DNA from: Kiritimatiellota bacterium
Lineage (GTDB): Bacteria; Verrucomicrobiota; Lentisphaeria; Oligosphaerales; JAADHN01
Direction: 5' to 3'
Assembly: GCA_013151865.1 (NCBI GenBank)
Contig: JAADHN010000014.1
Span: forward strand, 1-64,000
Length of the DNA stretch: 64,000 nt
Below, piece after piece: positions 53,661-63,114 of this stretch; position 1 is the first letter of the stretch; every line of letters begins with the position of its first letter. Made by a program: the position numbers and the translations under genes. A model generated the notes under the pieces. It did no database searches and was not told the DNA's origin. It worked only from the letters and a program-made list of their open reading frames with translations.

Positions 53661-55493
53661 TCACCGTTTCACTTGTGCGCGCACATCGAGTCCGGTGACG
53701 ATGTTGGATGGCGATGTCTTCAGACCGCAGCCGTTGACCATCTCGACCCGGACCCGGAAAGAGCGGACCCCGCGAAAACGCTCATCTGACCTCGTGTCGA
53801 TGCGCAATGTCCCGCGTTCCCAGCCGTTGGCGTCGGCCTTGAACCGGTCCGTTCGGACCTCGTGCAGCCACGTCTTGCCGTCGAGCGAGACAGCCAACCC
53901 GATCACTCCGCCGAGGTTCTTCCGATTGGCCCGGGCGTCCACGGCAACGGCAATGTCCCGCAACGGCTTTTCGCTCGAGAACGGCCAGCAGACCGTCACG
54001 CGATTGACCCGCCCTTTGACGCCGCGGATGAACAATCGTCCCGACTCCCACTCGAGCCCCGCCGCATTCCGAACCTCGGCCAGCCACCGGTACTTGGCGG
54101 ACTGGAACCGGTCTTGGTACGACACGGTCCCGGTCCGGTCGGCCCTCAGAAGCACCCCGGGTTTCGCCGGGGGGGTGACTCGACAGGCGAAGCGCAGCCC
54201 ATCGATCTCCACGCCACGTTCCTCGCTTTCCGCGGGCTCCCCGAGCCGAACCTGGACCCAGAACTCTCGACTGTGAAAACGCTCGTCGCCGACGGCGTCG
54301 ATCTCGATCTTCGCCCCCGTGGACCGCTCGGGAACGGCGGTGCGCGGCCAGTTGTGGCCTGTTGCCGAAAGCAACAGGCGTACCCCGGGATCCGAACCCG
54401 CCTTCTTTGCCAAGTCCAACCGCACCCGCGGATCCTGCATGTCGAACTCGGACTTTATCTGCAGGTACATCTCGACCCCTCCGAACCGCCGTGATCGTTG
54501 CCGGACAATGACACGCCCGCCGCCCGCGGAGGACCAGGCGATGTTCCCGAAGCCGCGCACGGACCAACGATCCAGGAACGAGGGCGCCGCAAAACGTTCC
54601 ACGAACTCGAAACGCCCCTTGGCGTCCGGGGCGGCTTCGAGCGGCGAACCGTCCACGTACTCGGCCGACAGCCGGGGGACCGTCGAAGCTGCCGTTCCGC
54701 GGAGTTCGTCCACGGCCTGCAGCAACCAATTTCGCCAGGCAGTCAGTTCCGGCGCGCTGGAAATGCGCCAGATGTCGGGGTTGCCCCAGCGCAAGTCGAC
54801 GCAGTAGAAGAACACGGGCACGTTGAATTCACGGCAGACATTGAGCTGCTCCTGCGTGACCGCGCCGCCGAACGGATCTTCGAACCGAGCCACGTCCGGG
54901 CTGGCATTCAGGCACATCACCACCGGCTTGCCGGTCACGATGTAGCGGGTCAGTTTGCGACGAAAAACACTCCGTTTCTGCCGGTAGAAATCGTACATCC
55001 AGCCGTCGGCCTTCAGCTCCGGCGACGGCCCGAGCGGGGCCGAAAGCCATTGGAACACCGGCAGGTTCGGCCACTTTTCCTTGAGGTGACCGTAGAGGCC
55101 GTTGAGCACGGTCAATCCTTGACGGGTCGGCACGTTCTCTTCGCTCAGGAAGACGGCGTCCACGTTCTCGCGCCCGACCCCGGCCACGATGGCCGCGGCG
55201 GCGCGGTTGCATTCCTCGACGGGCCGGGCGTACTTGACGCGATCCGCCACGTACAGGCCGAAAAGATTGAAGCGCCCCCGTTCATGGTTGCGTCGGAGAC
55301 GCTCAGCATACGCCCGGAGTCGAGCGGGATTGTCCGCCGCGGCGGCCCCGACTTTGAGTACGCTCAGCGTGGTGAACTCGAAGTCCGTGCCGTACACCCC
55401 GACTCGCGTGCCGTCCAGTTTCAGGCTGGGCCCCGCGGCAGTGGCGGAAGCGAGAATGACCGTCAACGTGGCGCAAGTGCGTTTCATCGACAT
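53661..55493 (-). CDS. Secreted protein, putative TIM barrel plus beta-sandwich modules, unknown
   Basis: The start is the ATG at 55493 with GGAG about 10 bases upstream; 610 residues. A signal peptide (CATLTVILASATAAG) is present. Residues ~30-280 show barrel-like strands, with FNLFGLYVADRVK, AVFLSEENVPTRQG, PVFQWLSAPL, YIVTGKPVVMCLNA and VPVFFYCVDLRWG. Conserved-looking acidic residues make a glycoside-hydrolase-like barrel plausible but unproven. The rest is rich in beta strands, probably two carbohydrate-binding-like modules. The extreme C-terminus RVEMVNGCGL...GLDVRAQVKR recurs as a detached fragment at 1335-1440. It is the last gene of a probable four-gene minus-strand operon. Confidence 0.72.
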   Translation of the reverse strand: MSMKRTCATLTVILASATAAGPSLKLDGTRVGVYGTDFEFTTLSVLKVGAAAADNPARLRAYAERLRRNHERGRFNLFGLYVADRVKYARPVEECNRAAAAIVAGVGRENVDAVFLSEENVPTRQGLTVLNGLYGHLKEKWPNLPVFQWLSAPLGPSPELKADGWMYDFYRQKRSVFRRKLTRYIVTGKPVVMCLNASPDVARFEDPFGGAVTQEQLNVCREFNVPVFFYCVDLRWGNPDIWRISSAPELTAWRNWLLQAVDELRGTAASTVPRLSAEYVDGSPLEAAPDAKGRFEFVERFAAPSFLDRWSVRGFGNIAWSSAGGGRVIVRQRSRRFGGVEMYLQIKSEFDMQDPRVRLDLAKKAGSDPGVRLLLSATGHNWPRTAVPERSTGAKIEIDAVGDERFHSREFWVQVRLGEPAESEERGVEIDGLRFACRVTPPAKPGVLLRADRTGTVSYQDRFQSAKYRWLAEVRNAAGLEWESGRLFIRGVKGRVNRVTVCWPFSSEKPLRDIAVAVDARANRKNLGGVIGLAVSLDGKTWLHEVRTDRFKADANGWERGTLRIDTRSDERFRGVRSFRVRVEMVNGCGLKTSPSNIVTGLDVRAQVKR

Positions 55494-55543
55494 TGACAGG
55501 CGCTCCTTGTCCTCCATGCCGCCCCGATCCGGCGATCCTCCGA

Positions 55544-56710
55544 TCATTCCGGAAGGTAGAACAATTCGAACACTTGTTCCCGACCCGGGACGACCGCTGC
55601 GGGCGGGGGGCTCGGGCCCTCGCTCAACGACAAAGGGACCGCATCGTAGGCGCACGGCTTTCCACCGCACACGGCACGAACGGCCAAAACGTGCGCCCCG
55701 GCGCGGAACTCGGCGGGATCCAGGATTGCCTCCCAATCCTGCCAAAGCCCGTCGAAGCTGCGCTCCATCGGCCGCCAGTCGCCGTGGACCAGCGCCCATT
55801 CGACCCGCTCGACACGTTCTTTCGGAGCGCAGGTCTGCACCCGGATCGGGACGCGACTGAAGACATGCGGCGGGCAGACCTGGGGCCGCGGCCCTCCCAC
55901 ATGCACGCCGCCGACCCCCACCACCAGCACCTGGACCGGTGGGCGCTGTTCCTGTTGGGTCAATTCACGCCAGAAAGTCCGCAGGCGCCCGGTGTCGTAA
56001 TGGTAGAGCATGTACCCCGGTCGTACCGGAAACGAGTAATACGGCGGTATGCCGGTCCACTGCCAGCCCACCAGCGCCCCGGCATTGATCAAACGGACCC
56101 CGTCTATCCGCCATTCGTTCACTCGATGCCAGTGACCGGTTAATGCGGCCAGCACATCGTGTCGGCGCAGCACGCCCAGGAACTCCGATGCGTTCGATCG
56201 GCGCCACACGCCATGGTAGTCACCGGCTCCTTCCCGAATCGGCGCGTGGAAGGCAACCGCGGCCCGGCCCCGGGGCCAGGCACCGAGCCGGGCGTCCATC
56301 CAGGCCAACTCTTCATCGGACAGTCCCGCATAGGACGTCCCATCCTCTCGACGGTGGATATCCTGGAACAAGACGATGCGCAAATCGTCCAGGTCCACCG
56401 TCTGCCGAACCGGTCCGATCAGGTCGAGCCAGGCGCTCGCGTCGGGTTCTCCCCACAAATCGTGGTTGGCCGGCAAAGCGTGAATGGGCACGGTCGAGTC
56501 GCCCGCGATTCTCGCGAACTCCGCAAGTTCGTCGCGCCGCCCGGAGCAGACGAGATCGGCGGTGGCCAGAATACACCGGGGCCGCGGCGACCAGTTTGCG
56601 ATTTCCGTAAGGGCCCAACCCAGGTTGCGCCGGGCCGCGGCGCCGTTGAGATTGTTGTTCCCAATATGAATGTCCGTGATCTGCGCGAAATAGAAACCGT
56701 CGTTCGGCAT
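55544..56710 (-). CDS. Calcineurin-like metallophosphoesterase
   Basis: The start is the ATG at 56710 with GGAGG eight bases upstream; 388 residues. The metal motifs are visible: ITDIHIGNNNLNG (Asp, His), LATADLVCSG (in place of the usual Gly-Asp), LPANHDLWG (in place of Gly-Asn-His-Asp) and ALTGHWHRV (Gly-His-x-His). Two of the conserved glycines are Ala here, while all metal ligands remain. A C-terminal domain (about 270-388) of beta character with an EPPVQ-like start may bind substrate. There is no signal peptide. It lies between the PHP gene and the secreted protein gene with ~50-base gaps, so it is probably in one operon. Confidence 0.85.
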   Translation of the reverse strand: MPNDGFYFAQITDIHIGNNNLNGAAARRNLGWALTEIANWSPRPRCILATADLVCSGRRDELAEFARIAGDSTVPIHALPANHDLWGEPDASAWLDLIGPVRQTVDLDDLRIVLFQDIHRREDGTSYAGLSDEELAWMDARLGAWPRGRAAVAFHAPIREGAGDYHGVWRRSNASEFLGVLRRHDVLAALTGHWHRVNEWRIDGVRLINAGALVGWQWTGIPPYYSFPVRPGYMLYHYDTGRLRTFWRELTQQEQRPPVQVLVVGVGGVHVGGPRPQVCPPHVFSRVPIRVQTCAPKERVERVEWALVHGDWRPMERSFDGLWQDWEAILDPAEFRAGAHVLAVRAVCGGKPCAYDAVPLSLSEGPSPPPAAVVPGREQVFELFYLPE

Positions 56711-56766
56711 GGGAAAAACCTCCGTGATCGTGCTCGCCTCAGAAGACGCGATCCTGCGGGCCCGGA

Positions 56767-57630
56767 TCACGCCAACAACTCACCCCGTGGGGACAGGCGC
56801 CACCATTCCTCGGCGGCGATCCCGAGCGGAGCCAGGAGCGCGGCGGCCCGCTCGAAGTCGATTCCGTAATGGGCGGAGTGACAGTCGGAACCGATGGCCA
56901 GGGAAACGCCGCTCCGACGCAGGTCGCCCAGGTATTCGAGGTATTGCCGCACGAACGGTTCCGGATAATGCGGGTTGAGGAGGATGGCCGAAATGTTCAC
57001 CTCGACAGCGGTGCCGTTCTGGATACACGCGGCGGCGAATTCATCGTGCATGGAATGTGGAATCGCCCGGAAATCGTCGAACCACGGTTCCGCTTTGAAA
57101 TCGCCGCGCGCGTCTTTCCAGTGGCCCATCCACCACCATGGGTGCGCCACAATGTCCACCAACGGGTGCAGGGCCAGGAACATGTTCTGCCGGTGGTAGT
57201 CACGGATAATCGTCTGCCGCTCGAACTCGACGTACATGGGCCAATGCGTGCCCGCCACGACGTATTCGACGCCAAACCGGTCGATCTCCTGCTGCCCCAG
57301 ACCGATGGCCAGGGAACAGCCCGGCGGCCCGCCCCGGCGGATGCCGTACACCGGCTCGCTCGCTCGGCCGGCGGCGATCTCCTCCAGCTCCCACTGCGAG
57401 ACGCAACTGACCTCAACGCCGAAGTGAAAGTGAGGCGACGGCTCTGTCGCCAGAAAGGCTGCCCGCGATCTCGCCAGGTCCGGCAGATTGAACGGCGTGT
57501 GGATATGATCGGTCAATCCGAAATCCGCGATCCCCCGATCCGCGGCGTGCCGGACCAGATCCGGGACGGCCATGCACGCCCCGTCGCAGGACCATTCGGA
57601 GTGGATGTGCCAGTCTGTAGTGATGTTCAT
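56767..57630 (-). CDS. PHP-domain phosphoesterase
   Basis: This 287-residue cytoplasmic protein begins ITTDWHIHSEWSCDG, the first PHP metal motif. It continues with FGLTDHIHTPFNLP, a Glu in FHFGVEVSCVS, VAGTHWPMYVE, LVDIVAHPWWW and a final IGSDCHSAHYGIDF. All metal ligands of a trinuclear PHP phosphatase (histidinol-phosphatase or nucleoside 3',5'-bisphosphate type) are present. The length is that of stand-alone PHP proteins. It follows the GH-like gene by 102 bases and precedes the metallophosphoesterase by 56, suggesting joint work on a phosphorylated product. Confidence 0.88.
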   Translation of the reverse strand: MNITTDWHIHSEWSCDGACMAVPDLVRHAADRGIADFGLTDHIHTPFNLPDLARSRAAFLATEPSPHFHFGVEVSCVSQWELEEIAAGRASEPVYGIRRGGPPGCSLAIGLGQQEIDRFGVEYVVAGTHWPMYVEFERQTIIRDYHRQNMFLALHPLVDIVAHPWWWMGHWKDARGDFKAEPWFDDFRAIPHSMHDEFAAACIQNGTAVEVNISAILLNPHYPEPFVRQYLEYLGDLRRSGVSLAIGSDCHSAHYGIDFERAAALLAPLGIAAEEWWRLSPRGELLA

Positions 57631-57732
57631 AACGATCCGCCAAAACTTGTTCTGGTTCTCGCCGGCGACAAACCGCCCCGGAAGGGTTGGACGAACTGAA
57701 TGCGGTCATGGACACCCGTCCCGAGGGACGCC

Positions 57733-59841
57733 TCACTCGCCCGCCGGGGCCTCGGCGACGGGCTCGACGGGCGCCAGGCGCACGCGGTCGAACCAAGCCG
57801 TCCCGCGTCCCTGCGCCTGGACAACCACATAAACCAGGTTGCCGGCCGGGAGCGGCGGTTTCGCCGTGAATTGGAATGCCAGGCGTTGCCACGCCGTTGT
57901 GCCCCGGGTCCACGGGCTGACCTTCGGGTAATAGCGCCCGTCCACAACCCATTCGGCATAAACGCGGACCTCGATGGGGCCGCCGTCGGTGCGGTACCAA
58001 ATGGAAAGACTGTACCGCCGCCCGGGTTCGACGGCAATCCCGGTTTGCACCAGCAACGGACGGAACGCCGGGTCCGCGCTCTCGAACCGCACACAGGACT
58101 GCCCGCTGTGGGGATCGGACGTGTCGGAAAACACGCTGAACGGATACCGGCATTGCCAACTCAGAGGCAAACCGTCACGGCTGTTTCGGTATTCGAAGGA
58201 CGGGTTGATAATCAAGTTCCCCGGCTCCCGCATGTCCTCAACCGACGTCTCCTGCCGCGGCTGCGCCAATTCGGCCGAGAAGTCCGGTCGTTCGACACGG
58301 AACCCCGGATCGGCGACGGCGAGCAGGACTCCGAAGCCGGGGAGCGCCAACTCGACTTTGCCGTCCCGCACGGAGAGACGTCGGTCTTCGTAGAGGACCT
58401 GCAAGCGTGTGAAGGACAACGGCAGACCGGAGACCGTGAGGCGCGCCGCATCTTTCCGCGGGTTCACTGCCGCCAGCAGCCAGCGACCCCCGGTGTGACG
58501 CAGCATCACCTCGATCCCGGCCGGCTCCGGGGTGGGCATTACGCGGCCCCCGGTCGTTGCCGCCGGGGCGAGCAACATGGGCGCCATGGCGTGCAGTTCA
58601 TGTACGAGGGTCTTGATGTCGGCCCAGGGTCGGGACGGTTTGGGCGTGTACGGCGTGCCCCAATAAAAAATGCCGGAGGCGCCGTGCAAGACCGCATCCC
58701 AAGCCATGAATCGCTGCTGTGCAAACGTGGGGTAAACGCCCTCTTTGTGCCGAAGCCGACCCCATGCAAACCCTTGCAGCACCATGAAAATCGGCTTGCG
58801 ATACAGAACCGCGGCCCGATTCTTGTCCGCTTCGTCGCCGACGACGCTCAGGGTCTTGTTGGGCAAATCCGATTGCGTCTGCGGCTCGGGGACCGGGTAG
58901 ATGTCGCAACCCGCGATGTCCGCGGCGAGGTTGAACCTCGCCAGCGTGGCAATCCGGTTCCGCGGCGCGTGGTTCATCCACACCGGGTGGTCGGGATCGA
59001 GTCGGCGCACGATTCGGTAACCGGTGAGGAGGGCATCCGGATCGCGCTTCCCCCAGGCCGGTTCGTCTCGGCTTTCCCAGACCAGGAGCGCAGGCTCGTC
59101 TCTCAGGGCCGCAACCAACTCCCGGAGACGTTTGGCCTTGGCGCCGCCCGGGTCCTTGATCTCGATGAGGTGCCCGAGGGCGATCCAGGCCATCATGCCC
59201 CGGGCGTGAAGCCGTCCGAGGATGGGGCGCAACACGGACGGAGGCGCCACATCGAGCCGCACGGTATTGAACCCCGCTTTCTCGAGTTCGTCCAGGGCGG
59301 TGTCGGTAAGCGGGGTTTCGTAAATGGCGAGCGGGAAAAACGGTTTGCCGTGGACAATCAGGCGCAGGTCGCCGTCCACGCGCACAGCCAATTCGCGAAC
59401 GGGCCGCGACCGCAGTTTTTCGAGACGGACCCGGCGTTTGCCGAGCGTGCGGTCTCCGCGCAGCAGTTGCACCCGGATTTCGTAGGGCCCGGGCGACACA
59501 CGGTCCAGGGGCAATATGACCTCGACCGGCGAACGCGCCACGTCGCTTCGCCGGCGTACGACCAAATCACCGGCCTGCAACGCGACTTCCAGAACCAAGT
59601 CGCGGGAACCCTCGATCTCGGCCAAGTTCACCGGGACCTGCACGGCTACATCGTCGCGATAATAGGAGGGGAACACCAGCGGCGCACCGAGAGCCGCCTC
59701 TTGTTTCGGTGTGGGCGGTGCTCCCGAGCCTGAGCCGGCAACGGCGACGGTGAGCCCGACTGCCGTCAACCATCCCGTCCAACACCAATGTATCCCACGG
59801 CCGCGAGACGAAACGGAGCGGAACCAACTTGAAGTGTTCAT
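57733..59841 (-). CDS. Secreted glycoside-hydrolase-like TIM barrel with C-terminal carbohydrate-binding module
   Basis: The start is the ATG at 59841; 702 residues. A signal peptide (WLTAVGLTVAVAGSGSG) follows an unusually Arg/Ser-rich N-terminus. Residues ~45-165 form an Ig-like module (FPSYYRDDVAVQVPV). A GH2/GH5-like barrel follows, with FPLAIYETPLTD, AGFNTVRLDVAPP, LLVWESRDEPAWG (candidate acid Glu) and GCDIYPVPEP. VLQGFAWGRL and HGASGIFYWG lie further on. Residues ~540-700 resemble a CBM4/9-like module (LIINPSFEYRNSRDG, WFDRVRLAP). The linkage cut is unknown. It is the first gene of the minus-strand operon. Confidence 0.8.
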   Translation of the reverse strand: MNTSSWFRSVSSRGRGIHWCWTGWLTAVGLTVAVAGSGSGAPPTPKQEAALGAPLVFPSYYRDDVAVQVPVNLAEIEGSRDLVLEVALQAGDLVVRRRSDVARSPVEVILPLDRVSPGPYEIRVQLLRGDRTLGKRRVRLEKLRSRPVRELAVRVDGDLRLIVHGKPFFPLAIYETPLTDTALDELEKAGFNTVRLDVAPPSVLRPILGRLHARGMMAWIALGHLIEIKDPGGAKAKRLRELVAALRDEPALLVWESRDEPAWGKRDPDALLTGYRIVRRLDPDHPVWMNHAPRNRIATLARFNLAADIAGCDIYPVPEPQTQSDLPNKTLSVVGDEADKNRAAVLYRKPIFMVLQGFAWGRLRHKEGVYPTFAQQRFMAWDAVLHGASGIFYWGTPYTPKPSRPWADIKTLVHELHAMAPMLLAPAATTGGRVMPTPEPAGIEVMLRHTGGRWLLAAVNPRKDAARLTVSGLPLSFTRLQVLYEDRRLSVRDGKVELALPGFGVLLAVADPGFRVERPDFSAELAQPRQETSVEDMREPGNLIINPSFEYRNSRDGLPLSWQCRYPFSVFSDTSDPHSGQSCVRFESADPAFRPLLVQTGIAVEPGRRYSLSIWYRTDGGPIEVRVYAEWVVDGRYYPKVSPWTRGTTAWQRLAFQFTAKPPLPAGNLVYVVVQAQGRGTAWFDRVRLAPVEPVAEAPAGE

Positions 59842-60576
59842 GATCGACTCACGCTGAGCGTTCTTCCCAACGAGGCGCACGGCGCCTCCGTTCGAACCTG
59901 TCGGAGACGCCGAACTTGAGACGGCATCGGACGCGGCCCCGGGCGCGCAGCAACCCGGTCGCCAGGGCCAACTATCTGCTTTCCGTGCCGACCGGTACGA
60001 TTCAGCGGTTCTCCCGGGTGCAGATCGGTCGTTGCCGATTCCGATCAACGGGGCGCTGTGACGCCCCCGGACCCCCGACGCGGCTCAAGCGCCCTTTTCG
60101 GACGGGCCCTACCTTACATGTTCGATTCCCGGGGACAACCTCCAGGGCGATCTCGGGAAGGCGGCGAGTGTTTGGGCGCAATTCGACCCGTGTGCCCATC
60201 TGCAACCCCCGCTGCAGCCCCCGGACAATTTGGATGCACGCGGTATATTGGTCCAGGGCAACACACCGGCCCGAGCTTCACCCGCTGTATACGCGCGCAC
60301 TGAAGACCGGACAAGGCCCTTCACTCGGCCGGCCCCCCCCCGCCCGAAGCCCCTTGTGGGGATACGGCCTCCCGGCCTTGTCTGCCATCGACACCCAGGC
60401 ACGCGTTCGCCCTTTGGGACAGAGGGCATTTCGGAACCTTGCCGAGTGGCTTCGGCGTGGAATTGTGCGGAGCGGGGGCCTCGGTGCGGATCGCCGCGCC
60501 GGGAGTGAGCATATCAAAACAACCACGCCGCTTCGCGGGCGATCCCGCGATACAGACCCCACGGAGGAAACATTCC
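59842..60576. other. Divergent intergenic region
   Basis: About 735 bases between two divergently transcribed genes, with no supportable gene. A run of nine C lies at 60333-60341. No clear promoter or repeat was recognised, although promoters for both genes must lie here. Confidence 0.4.
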
Positions 60577-61659
60577 CTGAGACGAACCGCAAACAATCCG
60601 GTGCGCGGGCGGGTATCGCTCGCGTTCCTCATCCTCCTTCCGTGCGGTCTCCGCGGCCAAGGGTTCGAGGCCCGTGTCGGGCCGCCCGCGCCCCTCGAAG
60701 TGTCGCTGGCGCTCGAGGCCCGCGCCGCCCTCCGACGGGGCGTTGACTGGCTCTGCGGAGCGCAGACTACGGAGACTTTTCGGACTGGCCCCGCGCGCAC
60801 CGTCGCCCTGACGATCCTGGCGCTCGACCTTGCCCCGTCCCCCGCGGCACCCGTGGTACGAGACACACTCGAACAGGCGAGACGGGCCCTCCTGATCCTC
60901 CAACAGCGCACCGGCGGCGACTTTGCCCCCTCCCCGGACGCTCCTGTCGAGGCCGCAGCTTTGGCTCTTTTCGCTTTTGAGATGTCTCGCAAACACACTC
61001 CCGCAACTGAGCGGGCAGCCGACAGCGCAGCGCGTTTTCTGCTGCGCGTGCAGGACCATTCCGGCGGGTTCCCCGTCACGCCGGACGGCGTGCCGGAAGC
61101 GGTCCCGACGGCCTGGGCAATGTGGGCACTGCGAGCACGCCTCCGCCGCACCGGCGACGGCATCGCGCCCGGGACTGCGTCCGCTTTGCGCAGGGCCGTC
61201 GACCGGGCAATCGCCTGTGTGGAACGGTCTGTCGCCGAGGATGACGCCCCGTTCGCTCGGGGGGACGCAAACACGATGGCGAGGCTCTTCGCCCTCGTCT
61301 GCCTGCCGGAACGCCTGAATGCGACACGATTTGCAAAGGCCCTCGAGTCGGTGGTCGAGCCGCGAGAATCGACGACAGTTTCGGCCTACACGGAATGGGC
61401 CTGTCTCGCCTGCCTGGCGTTGCAGCCCCGAACGTGGCCCGGACTGCGCTCGCTGTCGGCGCCCCGGCGCGATGCCGTTCGCGAATTGCGACAGCGGACC
61501 GTCCGGCGCCTCCTGGCGCTCCAGCAAGGAAATGGAAGCTGGGGCGACGCCGCGGCGACTGGAGCGCGCCGAACGGCGATCCCGACCGACCGGGTCATGG
61601 CCACTGCCAGGGCCGTTCTGGCCCTCGACAATGTGTTGGACGCCGCGGGACTTCGATAA
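60577..61659 (+). CDS. Secreted alpha/alpha-toroid (prenyltransferase/squalene-cyclase-repeat) protein, possible CTG start
   Basis: No ATG precedes the signal peptide in a good position. A CTG at 60577 lies nine bases after GGAGGAAA; a GTG at 60601 is the alternative, with no ribosome binding site. The signal peptide is VSLAFLILLPCGLRGQG. The mature part has repeats of the squalene-cyclase/prenyltransferase superfamily: AALRRGVDWLCGAQ, AARFLLRVQDHSGGFPV, and TVRRLLALQQGNGSWGD near the end. The catalytic DxDD of cyclases is absent. Similar secreted toroids are common and uncharacterised in planctomycete and lentisphaera genomes. The next gene follows after 50 bases. Confidence 0.72.
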   Translation: MRRTANNPVRGRVSLAFLILLPCGLRGQGFEARVGPPAPLEVSLALEARAALRRGVDWLCGAQTTETFRTGPARTVALTILALDLAPSPAAPVVRDTLEQARRALLILQQRTGGDFAPSPDAPVEAAALALFAFEMSRKHTPATERAADSAARFLLRVQDHSGGFPVTPDGVPEAVPTAWAMWALRARLRRTGDGIAPGTASALRRAVDRAIACVERSVAEDDAPFARGDANTMARLFALVCLPERLNATRFAKALESVVEPRESTTVSAYTEWACLACLALQPRTWPGLRSLSAPRRDAVRELRQRTVRRLLALQQGNGSWGDAAATGARRTAIPTDRVMATARAVLALDNVLDAAGLR

Positions 61660-61709
61660 CGACGCGGCGGCTTTGATCAAGTGCGTGACAAGAACCGGGA
61701 GAGCAGCCT

Positions 61710-62963
61710 GTGAGCAGTTATCCGAGAATCATTCTGAAACAAAAGCGCGACGGCCCGGTGCGCACCGGGCATCCGTGGATCTTTTCCGGAGCGATTTCCC
61801 AAGCCGATGAAGAGATTGTCGGGGACGGGGACGTGGTGGACGTCTGCGCCGCCGACGGAGAGTTCCTTGCCCGCGGTGCGTTGAACACGGACTCCCAGGT
61901 TGCGGTGCGGATTTGGACCTGGGAAAAGGGCGAGGCGATCGACCGCGAATTCTTCCGCCGTCGGATCCGGGCGGCGTGCGAACTCCGCGAATCACTGGGG
62001 ATCAGGGACGGCGCAGGCACAGAGGACAGTCCGACCGCAGCGTACCGGCTCCTCCACGGCGAGTCCGACGGCGTGCCGGGCCTCGTCGCGGACGTCTACG
62101 GCGACATTGTGGTTCTGCAACTGCTCACATGCGGCGCGGAAAAACAGCGGGCCGCCGTTGCCGCGGCCTTGCGGGACGAATTCCCCGAAACGACGATCAT
62201 CGAACGCAGCGAAGGACCGACACGGACCCGGGAAGGGCTCCCGCCGCGATCAGACATCCTGACCGGCGCCGCACCCGCCGCTCCCATCGAGATAAGTGAG
62301 AACGGGTCCCGGTTCCTGGTAGACGTACTGCACGGCCAGAAAACCGGCTTTTACCTGGATCAGCGGGAAAACCGGGCCGTGGTTCGCCGCTTCCTGGCTC
62401 GAACAAACCGCGCCGCGGCCCGGGAAACTCGCACCGTCCTGAACCTGTTCTCGTACACCGGGGCGTTCGGGATCATGGCAGGCGCCGCGGCCCCGGACAT
62501 CCACGTGCTCAATATCGATTCTTCGGCCGGTGCGCTCGAACTGGGCGCCAGGAACGCGGCAATCAACGGCATGGACGAACGCATGGAATTCCGGGAAGGC
62601 AATGCCTTTCACGTTCTGCGGCAATTCCGGGACGCCCGACGACAGTTCGACGCCATCATCCTGGATCCCCCGCGCTTTGCGAACTCCGCAGGCGCCGTGC
62701 CCGGAGCGTGTCGCGGGTACAAGGATTTGAACCTGCTCTCCTTGAAACTGTTGCGGCCAGGCGGCCTGCTCTTCACTTTCTCTTGTTCCGGCCGGGTGGA
62801 TGCCGCCCTCTTCCGGAAAGTCGTGGACAGCGCGGCGGCCGACGCCGGTCGGCGCGCCCAGATCCTGGCGCAACTGCATCAAGCTCCGGACCACCCGGTG
62901 CTGTCGACCTTTCCGGAAGGGGACTATTTGAAAGGGCTCGTGCTCCGCACCACGCCTTTTTGA
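61710..62963 (+). CDS. RlmI-like class I SAM-dependent rRNA methyltransferase
   Basis: This 417-residue protein starts at a GTG at 61710 with GGGAG upstream. It has an N-terminal PUA domain (about 1-75: RIILKQKRDGPVRTGHPWIF), an EEHD-like linker (LLHGESDGVPGLVADVYGD) and HGQKTGFYLDQRENR. The Rossmann domain has VLNLFSYTGAFGI (SAM) and IILDPPRFANS (the catalytic DPP motif). It ends LSTFPEGDYLKGLVL. RlmI methylates C1962 of 23S rRNA in E. coli, and the family (COG1092) is broad, so the exact base is not certain. Confidence 0.92.
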   Translation: MSSYPRIILKQKRDGPVRTGHPWIFSGAISQADEEIVGDGDVVDVCAADGEFLARGALNTDSQVAVRIWTWEKGEAIDREFFRRRIRAACELRESLGIRDGAGTEDSPTAAYRLLHGESDGVPGLVADVYGDIVVLQLLTCGAEKQRAAVAAALRDEFPETTIIERSEGPTRTREGLPPRSDILTGAAPAAPIEISENGSRFLVDVLHGQKTGFYLDQRENRAVVRRFLARTNRAAARETRTVLNLFSYTGAFGIMAGAAAPDIHVLNIDSSAGALELGARNAAINGMDERMEFREGNAFHVLRQFRDARRQFDAIILDPPRFANSAGAVPGACRGYKDLNLLSLKLLRPGGLLFTFSCSGRVDAALFRKVVDSAAADAGRRAQILAQLHQAPDHPVLSTFPEGDYLKGLVLRTTPF

Positions 62964-63114
62964 GTGCCGCCGGACAGCCGGTTGCCGGGGGTCTTCCCAA
63001 GCGCTAAGTTTTGCCCAGCCGACCCATGCCCGGCGTTGCGCAAGGCCGGCAGACCAACCCCGGACCACAGTGGACAACTCTTTGCCCCGCATTTCAGACC
63101 AGGGAGAATCCAAC

